Source: DATFRX01 sp035630615
GTDB lineage: Bacteria > Actinomycetota > Actinomycetes > Propionibacteriales > Nocardioidaceae
NCBI GenBank assembly: GCA_035630615.1
Contig: DASQKI010000022.1
Location: forward strand, 45,909-109,908
DNA: 64,000 bases
Direction: 5' to 3'
Part shown: positions 33,721 through 43,217 of the stretch, one piece after another
How positions within the stretch are numbered: the stretch's first letter is position 1
How the letters are laid out: every line of letters starts with the position of its first letter
The notes under the pieces: model-generated
Told to the model about the DNA's origin: nothing
The model's input: the letters and a program-made list of their open reading frames with translations, nothing else
Databases searched by the model: none
Program-made: the position numbers and the translations under genes

Positions 33721-34125
33721 TCAGCGGGACCGACGCCGCCAGACCGCGATCTGCTGCGTCGTCGACGCGCGTACGGGCAGGTTGGGCGTGGTCGCCAAGG
33801 CTGTCTGGGCCGCTGCGAGTTGCGTCCGCAGCGACGCCACCTCGTCGCGGAGCGAGGCCACTTCGTTTTCGAGGTCGAGTACGCGCCGTACGCCCTCGAG
33901 TCCGAGGCCCTCGGCGGTCAGCCGAGCGACTTGGCGCAGCAGCTCGATGTCGCGCATCGTGTACCGACGGCCGCCGCCGCCGGCTCGATCGGGGCTGACC
34001 AGGCCGAGTCGGTCATAGGTCCGCAGCGTCTGCGGGTGCAGCCCGGTCAGCTCGGCGGCCACGCTGATCACGTAGACGGGGGTGTCCGGCCCCGGTGGGC
34101 CGATCCCACGGTTCTTCGTCGTCAT
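33721..34125 (-). CDS. hspR: Heat-shock repressor HspR (MerR family)
   Basis: 134 residues. Winged-helix MerR domain with YVISVAAELTGLHPQTLRTY, DRLGLVSPDRAGGGGRRYTM and DIELLRQVARLTAEGLGLEG, followed by a short coiled-coil (LENEVASLRDEVASLRTQL). Binds HAIR sites and represses dnaK and clpB, with DnaK as co-repressor in the Streptomyces model. ATG 34125 is one base after the dnaJ stop (TGA-G-ATG), so the two are coupled. Last heat-shock gene of the dnaK-grpE-dnaJ-hspR operon, giving autoregulation through the HAIR site at 37907. Confidence 0.94.
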   Translation of the reverse strand: MTTKNRGIGPPGPDTPVYVISVAAELTGLHPQTLRTYDRLGLVSPDRAGGGGRRYTMRDIELLRQVARLTAEGLGLEGVRRVLDLENEVASLRDEVASLRTQLAAAQTALATTPNLPVRASTTQQIAVWRRRSR

Positions 34126-34126
34126 C

Positions 34127-35260
34127 TCAGACTCCCGCCCCGAACAGACCACTCCGCGGATCCTCGTCGCCTCGGGCGGTGCGGTAGGCCTCCAGGGCGG
34201 CCTTCGCCTCGTCGCTCAGCTCCTTTGGCACCGCCACCTCGACGGTGACGAGTAGGTCGGCGCGGGTGCCGTCCTTGCGAGGTACACCGCGGCCGCGAAC
34301 CCGGAAGACCCGGGCGTTCGGCGTACCCGGAGGCAGCCGCAGCGTCACCGGCGCACCGCCGAGGGTCGGCACCTTGATCTCGGCACCGAGTGCGGCCTCG
34401 TCGATCGTCACCGGCACGGCGACGGTCAGGTTGTCGCCGGTCCGTCCGAAGATCGGGTGCCGGTCGACATGGACCAGGACGTACAGGTCGCCCGCCGGCC
34501 CGCCACCCTCGCCGGCCGCGCCCTTTCCGCGCAGCCGGATCCGCTGCCCGTCGCGTACGCCGGCGGGGATCCGTACTTGCATCGTGCGAGCCGACGTCGC
34601 CCGCCCCGATCCGTGACAGGTGGGGCACGGGTCGTCGACCACCAGGCCGCGGCCGCGGCACACCGTGCACGGCTCGGTCATCGCGAAGACGCCGCCGGTC
34701 GTCGCGGTTTGCATGCCGCTGCCGTCGCAGTTTTCGCAGACCCGGGGCATCGTGCCGGCACGGGCGCCGGTGCCGCTGCACGACGGGCAGGCCTCGTCGC
34801 TGGTCATCCGCAGCGGCACGGTCACACCGTCGATCGCTTGCTCGAAGGTGATGCGGGCCTCGGTCTCGACGTCGGCGCCTCGTCGGGCGCGGGTGCGCGT
34901 ACGCGTGCCGCCGCCACCGAAGATGCCGCCGAGCAGGTCGGAGATGTCGAAACCGTCGCCACCGGCACCACCGCCGCCCGGGAATCGGAACCCGCCACTC
35001 TGACCGCCGGCCCCGAAACCGCCGCCGAACAGCTCGCGCTGCTCGTCGTACTCCTTGCGCCGCTCGGCATCGCCTAGCACGTGGTAAGCCTCGGAAACCC
35101 CCTTGAAGCGCTCCTCGGCAGCCTGGTCTCCCGGCTTCGAGTCGGGGTGGTTTTCGCGAGCCAGCTTGCGGTAGGCCTTCTTGATGTCCGCGGCCGAGGC
35201 GTCCTTGCTCACGCCGAGGGTCTTGTAGAAGTCCTTCGTCACCCAGTCACTGCTGCTCAC
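34127..35260 (-). CDS. dnaJ: Molecular chaperone DnaJ
   Basis: 377 residues. J domain at 9-75 with HPD in LARENHPDSKPGD, a Gly/Phe-rich segment (GGGFGAGGQSGGFRF), the zinc-finger region with four CxxCxGxG repeats (CPSCSGTG, CENCDGSG, CTVCRGRG, CPTCHGSG) and the C-terminal substrate domain. Stimulates DnaK ATPase and delivers substrates. It is the DnaJ1 type that in actinobacteria is encoded with grpE and hspR. 22 bp separate it from the grpE stop. Confidence 0.96.
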   Translation of the reverse strand: MSSSDWVTKDFYKTLGVSKDASAADIKKAYRKLARENHPDSKPGDQAAEERFKGVSEAYHVLGDAERRKEYDEQRELFGGGFGAGGQSGGFRFPGGGGAGGDGFDISDLLGGIFGGGGTRTRTRARRGADVETEARITFEQAIDGVTVPLRMTSDEACPSCSGTGARAGTMPRVCENCDGSGMQTATTGGVFAMTEPCTVCRGRGLVVDDPCPTCHGSGRATSARTMQVRIPAGVRDGQRIRLRGKGAAGEGGGPAGDLYVLVHVDRHPIFGRTGDNLTVAVPVTIDEAALGAEIKVPTLGGAPVTLRLPPGTPNARVFRVRGRGVPRKDGTRADLLVTVEVAVPKELSDEAKAALEAYRTARGDEDPRSGLFGAGV

Positions 35261-35282
35261 GAGTCCACCTCCTCTCTACGAC

Positions 35283-35929
35283 TCACTCCTCCGCGGTGTC
35301 AGCGGCGTCGGCGTCAGCGGCGTCGGCGTCCGTCGCCGCGGCCGTTTCGTCCGGCTGCTGCGGTGTCACGGGCGCGTCGACCGGCGCCGGCTCGACGACC
35401 GAGACGCGGGCGGGCCGCAGAATCCGCTCACCGACCCGATAGCCGACCTGAAGGATCGTCTGCGCCGTCACGGTGTCGACGTCGTCGGCGTAATCGTGCA
35501 TCAACGCCTCGTGGACCCGAGGGTCGAACTCCTCGCCGGGCTTGCCGAACCGCTCCAACCCGAGCGCGCCGACCGCCCGCTCGAGCGACTCGGCCACTGC
35601 CTTGAAGCCGCCCTCGAGCTCGCCGTGGTCACGGGCCCGGTCGATGTCGTCGAGTACGGGCAGCAGCGCCGTCAGGGAGTTGGCCGTCGCGCCCTCGCGT
35701 ACGAGATCGCGATCGCGCTCGACCCGGCGCTTGTAGTTGAGGTATTCGGCCTGCAGCCGTTGCAGGTCGGCGGTGCGCTCGGCGAGTTGGGCCTTCAGAG
35801 CGCTCACCTCGTCGACCTCCTCGGACTCGGCCGCGTCGGTCGCCTCAGCATCGGCCGGCGCAGCCGGAGCGTCGTCGGTCTCGGGCTGCTCCGGCTGCTC
35901 GGCGTCGTCGTTGCGGGCCTTCTCCGAGG

Positions 35930-35933
<4 letters not shown>
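35283..35933 (-). CDS. grpE: Nucleotide exchange factor GrpE
   Basis: 216 residues. Acidic, Ala/Glu-rich N-terminus, long coiled-coil (SALKAQLAERTADLQRLQAE then YLNYKRRVERDRDLV) and the beta-domain with the conserved FDPRVHEALM and TVTAQTILQVGYRVGERIL. Ends with an Ala/Asp-rich tail (DADAADADAADTAEE). Its start overlaps the dnaK stop by four bases (ATGA). Releases ADP from DnaK; second gene of the heat-shock operon. Confidence 0.95.
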
Positions 35934-37798
<1,865 letters not shown>

Positions 37799-37906
37799 GT
37801 GTTGCCTCCGTGTGTCGTGTCATGCTCGCCGCGTCGGTCGCGGCGACGAGTGTCTGTGGGGTGTGCCCGGGCCAGTGTGCCGACTGCCTCCGGCCCGATC
37901 AACTCC

Positions 37907-37927
37907 CTTGAGTGTAGTCGACTCAAC
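37907..37927. promoter_or_regulatory. HAIR operator (HspR binding site) of the dnaK operon
   Basis: CTTGAGT-GTAGTCG-ACTCAAC, one mismatch at the last base from the consensus CTTGAGT-N7-ACTCAAG, upstream of dnaK. Together with the clpB site this defines the HspR regulon in the window. Confidence 0.92.
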
Positions 37928-37963
37928 TCTGCAACCGAAGTCCAGGCGACGACCCAGAACCAA

Positions 37964-38100
37964 CGCCGAGTGGCGCACGGTTGTCGCCTGGCGACCGAAT
38001 TTGCGACAACGGTGCGCCACTCGCGGGGCGGGGGCGGGCGCCAATCGCGGGGCGGGGCGGGCGGGCGCCACTCGCGGGGCGGGGCGGGCGCCACTCGCGG
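37964..38100. repeat. Palindromic element, E family (copy E2) with decayed tandem copies
   Basis: Arms 37964-37987 (CGCCGAGTGGCGCACGGTTG...) and 38003-38026 pair over about 24 bp with two mismatches. Behind it, GCGCCACTCGCGGGG recurs three times within very GC-rich filler (about 38030-38100), reaching 12 bp from the ykoC stop. Confidence 0.8.
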
Positions 38101-38111
38101 GGGCGCCGGGG

Positions 38112-38846
38112 TCAGAGGACGAGCGCCAGGGCGTACGGCAGGGCCGCGAACCCGATCGCGCCGACGAGCACCGCCGAGTCGTACCGGGTCCAAGGCGCCG
38201 GCTCGGCCCACGAGCGCCGATGCGCGGTCGCGAAGCCGCGGGCGTCCATCGCGACGGCCATCCGGGCCGAGCTGCGCAGGGTCGCGACCAGCAGCCCGAA
38301 GGTCATAGCGCCGACGTGTCGGATCCGGGCGACTGGATTGCGGCCGGGCCCGAGGCCCCGTACGCGGCGGCCCCGGTCAAGCTGCTCCCAGACTGCGCCG
38401 AGGTCCTCGAAGCGTTGCAGACTCGCCGTGACGGCGGCCACCGGACGTACGGGCAGCCGCAACCGCTGGGCCAGTTGGTCCCCGAGCCGACTCGGATCGA
38501 TGAACGGGGCGACCAAAACGCCAGGTAGCGCGAGCACTAGGACCCGAAGGCCGGCCAACGCTGCCACACTCTCGTCGCGCCCGGCCAGCAACCAAGTCGA
38601 GAAGGTCACCGATGCCGCACCGAGAAGGGGCGCGAGCAGCCGCCAGCTGTTGCCGACGAGGCCCGGGACCATCGCGACCGCGAGCACGATCACCACGCCG
38701 ACCATGGCCACCGCCACGGCGAGGGTTCGTACTCCGAACGACGCCACGACGGCCAGCAGTCCCACGGCGAGCAGCACGAGCGGATTGGCCCGGGTCACGA
38801 CCGTCTCGCGATACGCCGGGACCGTACGGGCCGGAGCCGTAGTCAT
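38112..38846 (-). CDS. ykoC: ECF transporter T component (YkoC-like)
   Basis: 244 residues, four to five membrane spans (NPLVLLAVGLLAVVASFGVR, LAVAVAMVGVVIVLAVAMV and others), with the two coupling-helix motifs that dock the ATPases: ARM in RSSARMAVAMDARG and the upstream QRFEDLGAVWEQLDRGRRVRG-like block. Third gene of the ykoE-ykoD-ykoC operon; its ATG overlaps the ykoD stop as ATGA. Forms the membrane scaffold that couples ATP hydrolysis to the YkoE substrate-binding subunit for thiamine-precursor uptake. Symbol assigned by operon order and riboswitch. Confidence 0.85.
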   Translation of the reverse strand: MTTAPARTVPAYRETVVTRANPLVLLAVGLLAVVASFGVRTLAVAVAMVGVVIVLAVAMVPGLVGNSWRLLAPLLGAASVTFSTWLLAGRDESVAALAGLRVLVLALPGVLVAPFIDPSRLGDQLAQRLRLPVRPVAAVTASLQRFEDLGAVWEQLDRGRRVRGLGPGRNPVARIRHVGAMTFGLLVATLRSSARMAVAMDARGFATAHRRSWAEPAPWTRYDSAVLVGAIGFAALPYALALVL

Positions 38847-40450
38847 CGACGCGCCACCACCCGACCCCGCTCGATGACGATCTCCACATCGGCATGGGCC
38901 GCCAGAGCCCGGTCGTGGGTCGCGATCGCGACTCCACTGCCCCGGTCGACCAAGCTCGACACGATGCCCGCGATCGCGCCCCACGTGTGCCGGTCCTGAC
39001 CCACGGTCGGTTCGTCGAGCAGCGCGAGTCGGGGCACGTGGGCCAACCCGGCGAGGAGCGCGAGCCGACGCTGCTCGCCGCCGGACAGGTGATAGGGGCT
39101 CGCCTCGGCGAGACCGGCGAGCCCGAAAGCGTCGAGCAGCGCCTCGACCTGGACGGTCTGGCCGAGCTGCTGGGCAGTCGCGGCGACTTCGTCGCGGACC
39201 CGATGCGTGACGAAGCCGTGCTCAGGATCCTGCGGCACCCAACCCACACGGCGGGCGAGGTCGGGCGACCGCCATCGATTGGGTGCGGCGCCCAGCCCGG
39301 CCGCGAGCACCGACGACGCCCGGACTTCGCCACGGGTCGGCGACAGCAAGCCGCCGAGCGCCGCGAGCAGGGTCGACTTGCCGGCGCCACTGCGTCCGGT
39401 CAGGCACGTGGCCGCGGCCGGCACCGACACGTCGACGTCGGACACCGCGTCGACCTCGCGCCACCCGGTCAGGCTTCGCCGCCGCAGCCGGACGCCGAGC
39501 CCGACCGCCTCCACAAGCGACACCCCTCTCGCGCCGACATTGCGCGTCCTGCCCGCCACTTCGCGCCGACCTTGCGCGTCTCGGCCGCTGGAGGTGGGCA
39601 GGACGCGCAATGTCGGCGCGAGGGGAGGGTCGCCGAGCGGCACCGCCACCGGCTCCGGTGGCGGCAGGTCTGGCAGCCACAAACCTGCGGCGGCGAGCTC
39701 CGATCCGTGTCGCTCCAACGCCGCCGATGGTCGGTCGTCGCACAGGAGCGTGCCGTCGGACCCGAGAGCGACGAGTCGATCCACGTGGTCGAGCCAGGCG
39801 CCGATCCGATGGCCGGCGACGACGAACGTGGCCCCGGTCTCAGTAAGCACAGAGAGCACCGCGTCCCGGACCTCGGCGGCTGCCTCGTCGTCCAGCATCG
39901 ACGTCGGTTCGTCGAGAAGCAGCAGACCCGGCCGCAGGGCGAGCGCTCCCGCGAGGGCGAGACGCTGCGTCTCGCCGCCGGACAGCGTGCGCGTCGGCGT
40001 CGACTCGTCGTACGGAAAGCCCACCAGCTCGAGCGATTCGCGCACCCGTACCCAGATGTCGTCGCGTGCGACACCCAAGTTCTCTGGCCCGAACGCGACG
40101 TCGCGGCCGACCCGATCGGCGACGATCGCGTCCGAAGGATTTTGCAGGAGGAGCCCGGCCGGACCGTCGACGATCACCTCGCCGGTCTGCTCACCGCCGC
40201 CGGCCGACTCGAGGACGCCCGCGGCCGCGCGCAGCAGCGTCGACTTGCCGGCCCCACTCGGACCGGCCAGCAACACCCGTTCGCCGGGCTCGATGCGCAG
40301 GTCGATGTCACGGACCGCATGCCGACGCCGCCCGACCGGCCGCCAGCCGAAGCCGCGGAAGTCGAGACGGGCCGGCCTCGGCCGGTCGACCGATTCAGAC
40401 AGCGCGCTTTTCTCGATGCTCGCGCCCTGCGGCAAACGCGTCGAGGGCAC
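38843..40450 (-). CDS. ykoD: ECF transporter fused double ATPase (YkoD-like) with a repeat-derived linker
   Basis: 535 residues, two ABC ATPase domains in one chain. Domain 1: Walker A AGPSGAGKSTLLRA, signature LSGGETQRLALAGA, Walker B LLLLDEPTSMLDDE. Domain 2: Walker A TGRSGAGKSTLLAAL, signature LSGGEQRRLALLAG, Walker B LALLDEPTVGQD. The linker between them is unusual: about 31 residues (APTLRVLPTSSGRDAQGRRE...) are encoded by a C-family palindrome (39528-39622) inserted in frame. The start overlaps the ykoE end by 56 bp; a TTG five codons inside is an alternative. Powers thiamine-precursor import. Confidence 0.88.
   Translation of the reverse strand: MPSTRLPQGASIEKSALSESVDRPRPARLDFRGFGWRPVGRRRHAVRDIDLRIEPGERVLLAGPSGAGKSTLLRAAAGVLESAGGGEQTGEVIVDGPAGLLLQNPSDAIVADRVGRDVAFGPENLGVARDDIWVRVRESLELVGFPYDESTPTRTLSGGETQRLALAGALALRPGLLLLDEPTSMLDDEAAAEVRDAVLSVLTETGATFVVAGHRIGAWLDHVDRLVALGSDGTLLCDDRPSAALERHGSELAAAGLWLPDLPPPEPVAVPLGDPPLAPTLRVLPTSSGRDAQGRREVAGRTRNVGARGVSLVEAVGLGVRLRRRSLTGWREVDAVSDVDVSVPAAATCLTGRSGAGKSTLLAALGGLLSPTRGEVRASSVLAAGLGAAPNRWRSPDLARRVGWVPQDPEHGFVTHRVRDEVAATAQQLGQTVQVEALLDAFGLAGLAEASPYHLSGGEQRRLALLAGLAHVPRLALLDEPTVGQDRHTWGAIAGIVSSLVDRGSGVAIATHDRALAAHADVEIVIERGRVVARR
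39528..39622. repeat. Palindromic element, C family (copy C6), inside ykoD
   Basis: Perfect 27-bp inverted arms (39528-39554 and 39596-39622; core CGCCGACATTGCGCGTCC) plus an internal half-unit at 39560-39587. It lies in the region coding for the linker between the two ATPase domains and keeps the reading frame. Confidence 0.92.
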
Positions 40451-41015
40451 CGGTGTCGGCCAGCGCGCGTACGAGCAGCCAACCGCCGACGCCGGCGACG
40501 ACCGCAGCGGACGCGGCGAAGCAGCCCATGTAGGCGAGCTGCTCGGCGCGATCCCAGTAGTCGAAGTACGCGGACCACTCGTACACGGATTCGGCTACAG
40601 CAGCCACGATCGCCCCAAGGACTGCGATCGCGACGCCGAACCGACGGTAGAGGAAGACCGCGAGCACGACCTCGACGCCGAGCCCCTGTAGAAGGCCCGA
40701 GACCATCGTGGACGCGCCCCACTCGTTGCCGATGAGGTACTCGACGTTCGCGGCGATCAGCTCGGCGAGCAGGGCTGCCCCGGGCTTGCGAATGATCAGC
40801 CCGGCGACGACTCCGGCGATCAGCCAGGGGCCGCCGAGCACACCGGAGGCCGGTTGGTACGCGTTGAAGGCCGTGACCAGGCCTTCGTAGGCGAACGACC
40901 AACCCCAGTAGGCGACGCCGAACGCGACGCCAAGCATCGCGGTCGTCACGAGGTCGATCGTTCGCCAGCTCGTGAGCCCGAGGTTGCGGATAGATGTGGA
41001 TAGTGTTGATGTCAT
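40395..41015 (-). CDS. ykoE: ECF transporter substrate-binding S component (YkoE-like, thiamine precursor)
   Basis: 206 residues, about six membrane spans (TIDLVTTAMLGVAFGVAYWG, GVLGGPWLIAGVVAGLIIR, AAAALLAELIAANVEYLIGN-like). The pattern WGWSFAY...GPWLIAGVVAG...P...E...LIGNEWG and the context fit the YkoE family, which binds thiamine or its pyrimidine precursor HMP. ATG 41015 stands 7 bases after a TPP riboswitch whose 3-prime strand contains the AAGGGAG ribosome binding site, so translation would be shut off by thiamine pyrophosphate. First gene of the operon with ykoD and ykoC. Confidence 0.88.
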   Translation of the reverse strand: MTSTLSTSIRNLGLTSWRTIDLVTTAMLGVAFGVAYWGWSFAYEGLVTAFNAYQPASGVLGGPWLIAGVVAGLIIRKPGAALLAELIAANVEYLIGNEWGASTMVSGLLQGLGVEVVLAVFLYRRFGVAIAVLGAIVAAVAESVYEWSAYFDYWDRAEQLAYMGCFAASAAVVAGVGGWLLVRALADTGALDAFAAGREHREKRAV

Positions 41016-41022
41016 CGCGAAG

Positions 41023-41110
41023 CGACTCCCTTCGCCGGTGCTAACCGGAGCAGGTTCTAGGGTCTGCGGAGGGTTCCGCACTCTCAGCGCCGCGAAGCGC
41101 TCCCCTGTCG
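41023..41110 (-). ncRNA. TPP (thi-box) riboswitch
   Basis: On the minus strand: CGAC...AGGGGAGC, then CGCTGAGAGTGCGG, ACCCTCCGCAGACCC, GAACCTGCTCCGGTTAGCAC and CGGCGAAGGGAGTCG. These are the conserved thi-box strings in order, with outer CGAC/GTCG pairing. The 3-prime end holds the Shine-Dalgarno of ykoE, suggesting translational control. Confidence 0.95.
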
Positions 41111-41177
41111 TACGACCGTCACGTTACACCGCTGGATCAGCGTGACCGAGGCTCCGTCCGCGCTCCGAACCCGGCGC

Positions 41178-41570
41178 TCAGACGCTCAGCCGCAGCGCAT
41201 CCGTGATCGCCCGAATGGCGTCTTTGTCGACCGAGTAGTAGGTCCACCGGCCGCGTCGATCGCCCCGGACGACACCCGCCTCGGCCAGTCGCTGGAGGTG
41301 ATGGGTGACCGTCGGCTGACTCAGCTTGAGCGGGCCCACGAGATCACACGTGCACGCCTCGCCGTACTCGGAGTCGAGCAGGATCGACAGCATCCGAAGC
41401 CGCGCCGGATCGGCCAAGACCTTGAGTTGTCGGGCCAGCGCTCCAGCGTCGTCGACACTCAGCCGTCCGGCGTCGAGCGGCGCGCAGCACGGCTCGGCGG
41501 GCTCATCGAGGACGGGAAGCGCGCGGTTGCTCACCCAACCCATGATGCCGTGAAAATCGATATCCATCAA
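41178..41570 (-). CDS. arsR: ArsR-family metal(loid)-responsive repressor
   Basis: 130 residues. Winged-helix core LKVLADPARLRMLSILL, SQPTVTHHLQRLAEAGVV and GRWTYYSV. Two candidate thiol sites: N-terminal EPCCAP (vicinal cysteines) and EACTCDL in the helix-turn-helix, the pattern of actinobacterial arsenite-sensing ArsR proteins. Divergent from the arsI/cadI-like gene with a 72-bp intergenic region holding two ATCGAT-type palindromes that are probably its operators. Alternative starts at Met2 and at Met10 (MGWVSNRALP). Confidence 0.88.
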   Translation of the reverse strand: MMDIDFHGIMGWVSNRALPVLDEPAEPCCAPLDAGRLSVDDAGALARQLKVLADPARLRMLSILLDSEYGEACTCDLVGPLKLSQPTVTHHLQRLAEAGVVRGDRRGRWTYYSVDKDAIRAITDALRLSV

Positions 41571-41571
41571 T

Positions 41572-41628
41572 CATTGACGTACATCGATGAATGAGCGATG
41601 CTAGTTGCCACATAGACATCGATCGATG
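41572..41628. promoter_or_regulatory. Candidate ArsR operators between divergent genes
   Basis: Two boxes: CATTGACGTACATCGATG (41572-41589, imperfect) and the perfect 12-bp palindrome CATCGATCGATG (41617-41628). They cover the gap between arsR and arsI; the second is just before the arsI Shine-Dalgarno GAAGGAGA. Confidence 0.6.
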
Positions 41629-41642
41629 AGAAGGAGACCTTC

Positions 41643-42071
41643 ATGTCTGACTGGACTTCGCGAGTGCAGCTCGCCCTCAATGTCGACGACGTCAACAGCG
41701 CCGTCGACTTCTACTCGGCGCTGTTCGACGCCGAACCGGTCAAACGGCGACCGGGCTACGCCAACTTCGCCGTCGACCAGCCTCCGCTCAAGCTCGCCCT
41801 GTTCGAAAACCCAGGTGAGGGCGGCACGCTCAACCACCTCGGAGTCGAGCTCCCCACGAGCGACGACGTCGACACGACACAGCGACGGCTGGCCGAGCGC
41901 GGCCTGGCCTCGGTGGACGAACGCGACACGACCTGCTGCTACGCCCGCCAGGACAAGTTCTGGGTCGACGGGCAGGGCAGCGGCCGATGGGAGATCTACA
42001 CCGTGCTGGCCGATGCCGGCGCCGAGCTGGAGGGTCAGACCCCGCGGACCGGCGACGCCTGCTGCACTTGA
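41643..42071 (+). CDS. arsI: ArsI/CadI-family VOC metalloenzyme
   Basis: 142 residues of the vicinal oxygen chelate fold: SRVQLALNVDDVNSAVDFYS, KRRPGYANFAVDQPPLKLAL, GTLNHLGVELP (metal His) and RWEIYTVLADAG (metal Glu). The vicinal cysteine pair in RDTTCCYARQDKFWV corresponds to the organoarsenical-binding Cys pair of ArsI C-As lyase; a further CC ends the protein (GDACCT). Strong GAAGGAGA ribosome binding site. Controlled by the divergent arsR. Could be a C-As lyase (methylarsenite demethylation) or a cadmium-induced CadI-type protein; no other ars genes are present. Confidence 0.87.
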   Translation: MSDWTSRVQLALNVDDVNSAVDFYSALFDAEPVKRRPGYANFAVDQPPLKLALFENPGEGGTLNHLGVELPTSDDVDTTQRRLAERGLASVDERDTTCCYARQDKFWVDGQGSGRWEIYTVLADAGAELEGQTPRTGDACCT

Positions 42072-42117
42072 CGGCGGTTGGGGCGGCGGTCGACCCCGCG
42101 GCCGCTACCGTGCCGAG

Positions 42118-43188
42118 ATGGTCCGATATGTGATCGCAGCCGCCGCCTGCGGAGTCGCCGCCGCGTCCCTGGGGTGCGACGGAGCGAGCTCCGAAGCCGG
42201 GACGGATCCATGCGATCCCGAAAACCTGATCTGGGTCTACTCGCGGATCGTCGACACCGCGAGTCCGGCGTACCCGGAGGCGGTCCACGCCTGGCACGAC
42301 GACGCCGAGGCGCGGCTGACCGACGATGACGCCGCCAGTGCGCCCGCCGTATCGCCGGACGGACAGTCGATCGTCTTCCAACGCGGTTCGGAGGGCGACC
42401 CTGAGAGCGCCGGCTATTCGCGCTATCGGCTGTACGTCATGGACGGTGACGGTTCACATCAGCGACCGCTGCTGACCCCGGCGAACGATTCGCCCGAACG
42501 CGACGACGGCGCGCCCCGCTGGGACACCGGCGCGGTCTGGTCACCCGACGGATCGCGCGTCGCCTTCGTCCGCAACAGCGGCTTCACCGAGCCCGGCGCC
42601 AAACCCGGCGACGTCCACCAGGTCATGGTCGTCTCGGCCGACGGAGGCGAGCTACTGCCGCTACCCGGCTCGACCACCCTGTACGAAGCCGGCCCGGCCT
42701 GGTCGTCCGACGGCGAACGGCTGGCCTGGATAGCGTCCGAGGAGTCCGAAGGCAGCACGCTCTACTGGGCCAGCGCCGACGGGACGCGATCCGGATCGAT
42801 ACCCCTGTCGGTGGACGCGTACGGTCCGCCGGCCTGGGTCGACGACGACGGGTCGATCGCGGTGTCGTACTTCGCCGACGACGACACCCAACTCGCCGAC
42901 ACCGAACTGTTGAAGGTCGACGTCGCGAGCAGCGAGACCGAGACCCTCGACGTCCCGATGGCTCAGCTGTGGACGTTGCCGACCGGCGAGCTGGCCGGCT
43001 ACGAGTCCGACGTCGGCGACCACACGCTCGTCGTGATCGACGACCTCGACAACCTCGACAGCCGCCAGGAGATCCTCTCGATCGATCGAAGCTCGGCGCT
43101 GCCCGAAGGGACGACGTACGACCGAACTCGCGGTGCGGCGACCGCGGTCCCCGACGCCCCCAACGGCTGGGCCGCCTGCACCACATGA
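42118..43188 (+). CDS. Secreted TolB-like beta-propeller protein
   Basis: 356 residues. Hydrophobic leader (VIAAAACGVAAASLGC) with a cysteine near residue 20 that could be a weak lipobox, then WD40-like TolB/PD40 repeats: SAPAVSPDGQSIVFQR, TGAVWSPDGSRVAFVR, AGPAWSSDGERLAWIA. The blades suggest a six- or seven-bladed propeller used for ligand or protein binding outside the membrane; no catalytic domain follows. ATG 42118 comes 46 bp after the arsI stop, in the same direction, so it might be on the arsI transcript, though nothing in its sequence suggests arsenic handling. Confidence 0.8.
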   Translation: MVRYVIAAAACGVAAASLGCDGASSEAGTDPCDPENLIWVYSRIVDTASPAYPEAVHAWHDDAEARLTDDDAASAPAVSPDGQSIVFQRGSEGDPESAGYSRYRLYVMDGDGSHQRPLLTPANDSPERDDGAPRWDTGAVWSPDGSRVAFVRNSGFTEPGAKPGDVHQVMVVSADGGELLPLPGSTTLYEAGPAWSSDGERLAWIASEESEGSTLYWASADGTRSGSIPLSVDAYGPPAWVDDDGSIAVSYFADDDTQLADTELLKVDVASSETETLDVPMAQLWTLPTGELAGYESDVGDHTLVVIDDLDNLDSRQEILSIDRSSALPEGTTYDRTRGAATAVPDAPNGWAACTT

Positions 43189-43217
43189 CCGCGAGGCCGG
43201 ACGTCGAGGACGTTGGC

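Larger units (their letters stand above)
37799..38111. other. 313-bp intergenic region: dnaK promoter and E-family repeat
   Basis: Contains the dnaK leader and the HAIR operator (37907-37927), then palindrome E2 and its GC-rich decayed copies (37964-38100) that run to the ykoC stop. No gene is visible. Confidence 0.8.

Noticed and set aside
42118..43188. TolB of the Tol-Pal system
   Set aside because: No tolA, tolQ, tolR or pal genes and the host looks Gram-positive; only the beta-propeller repeats are shared.
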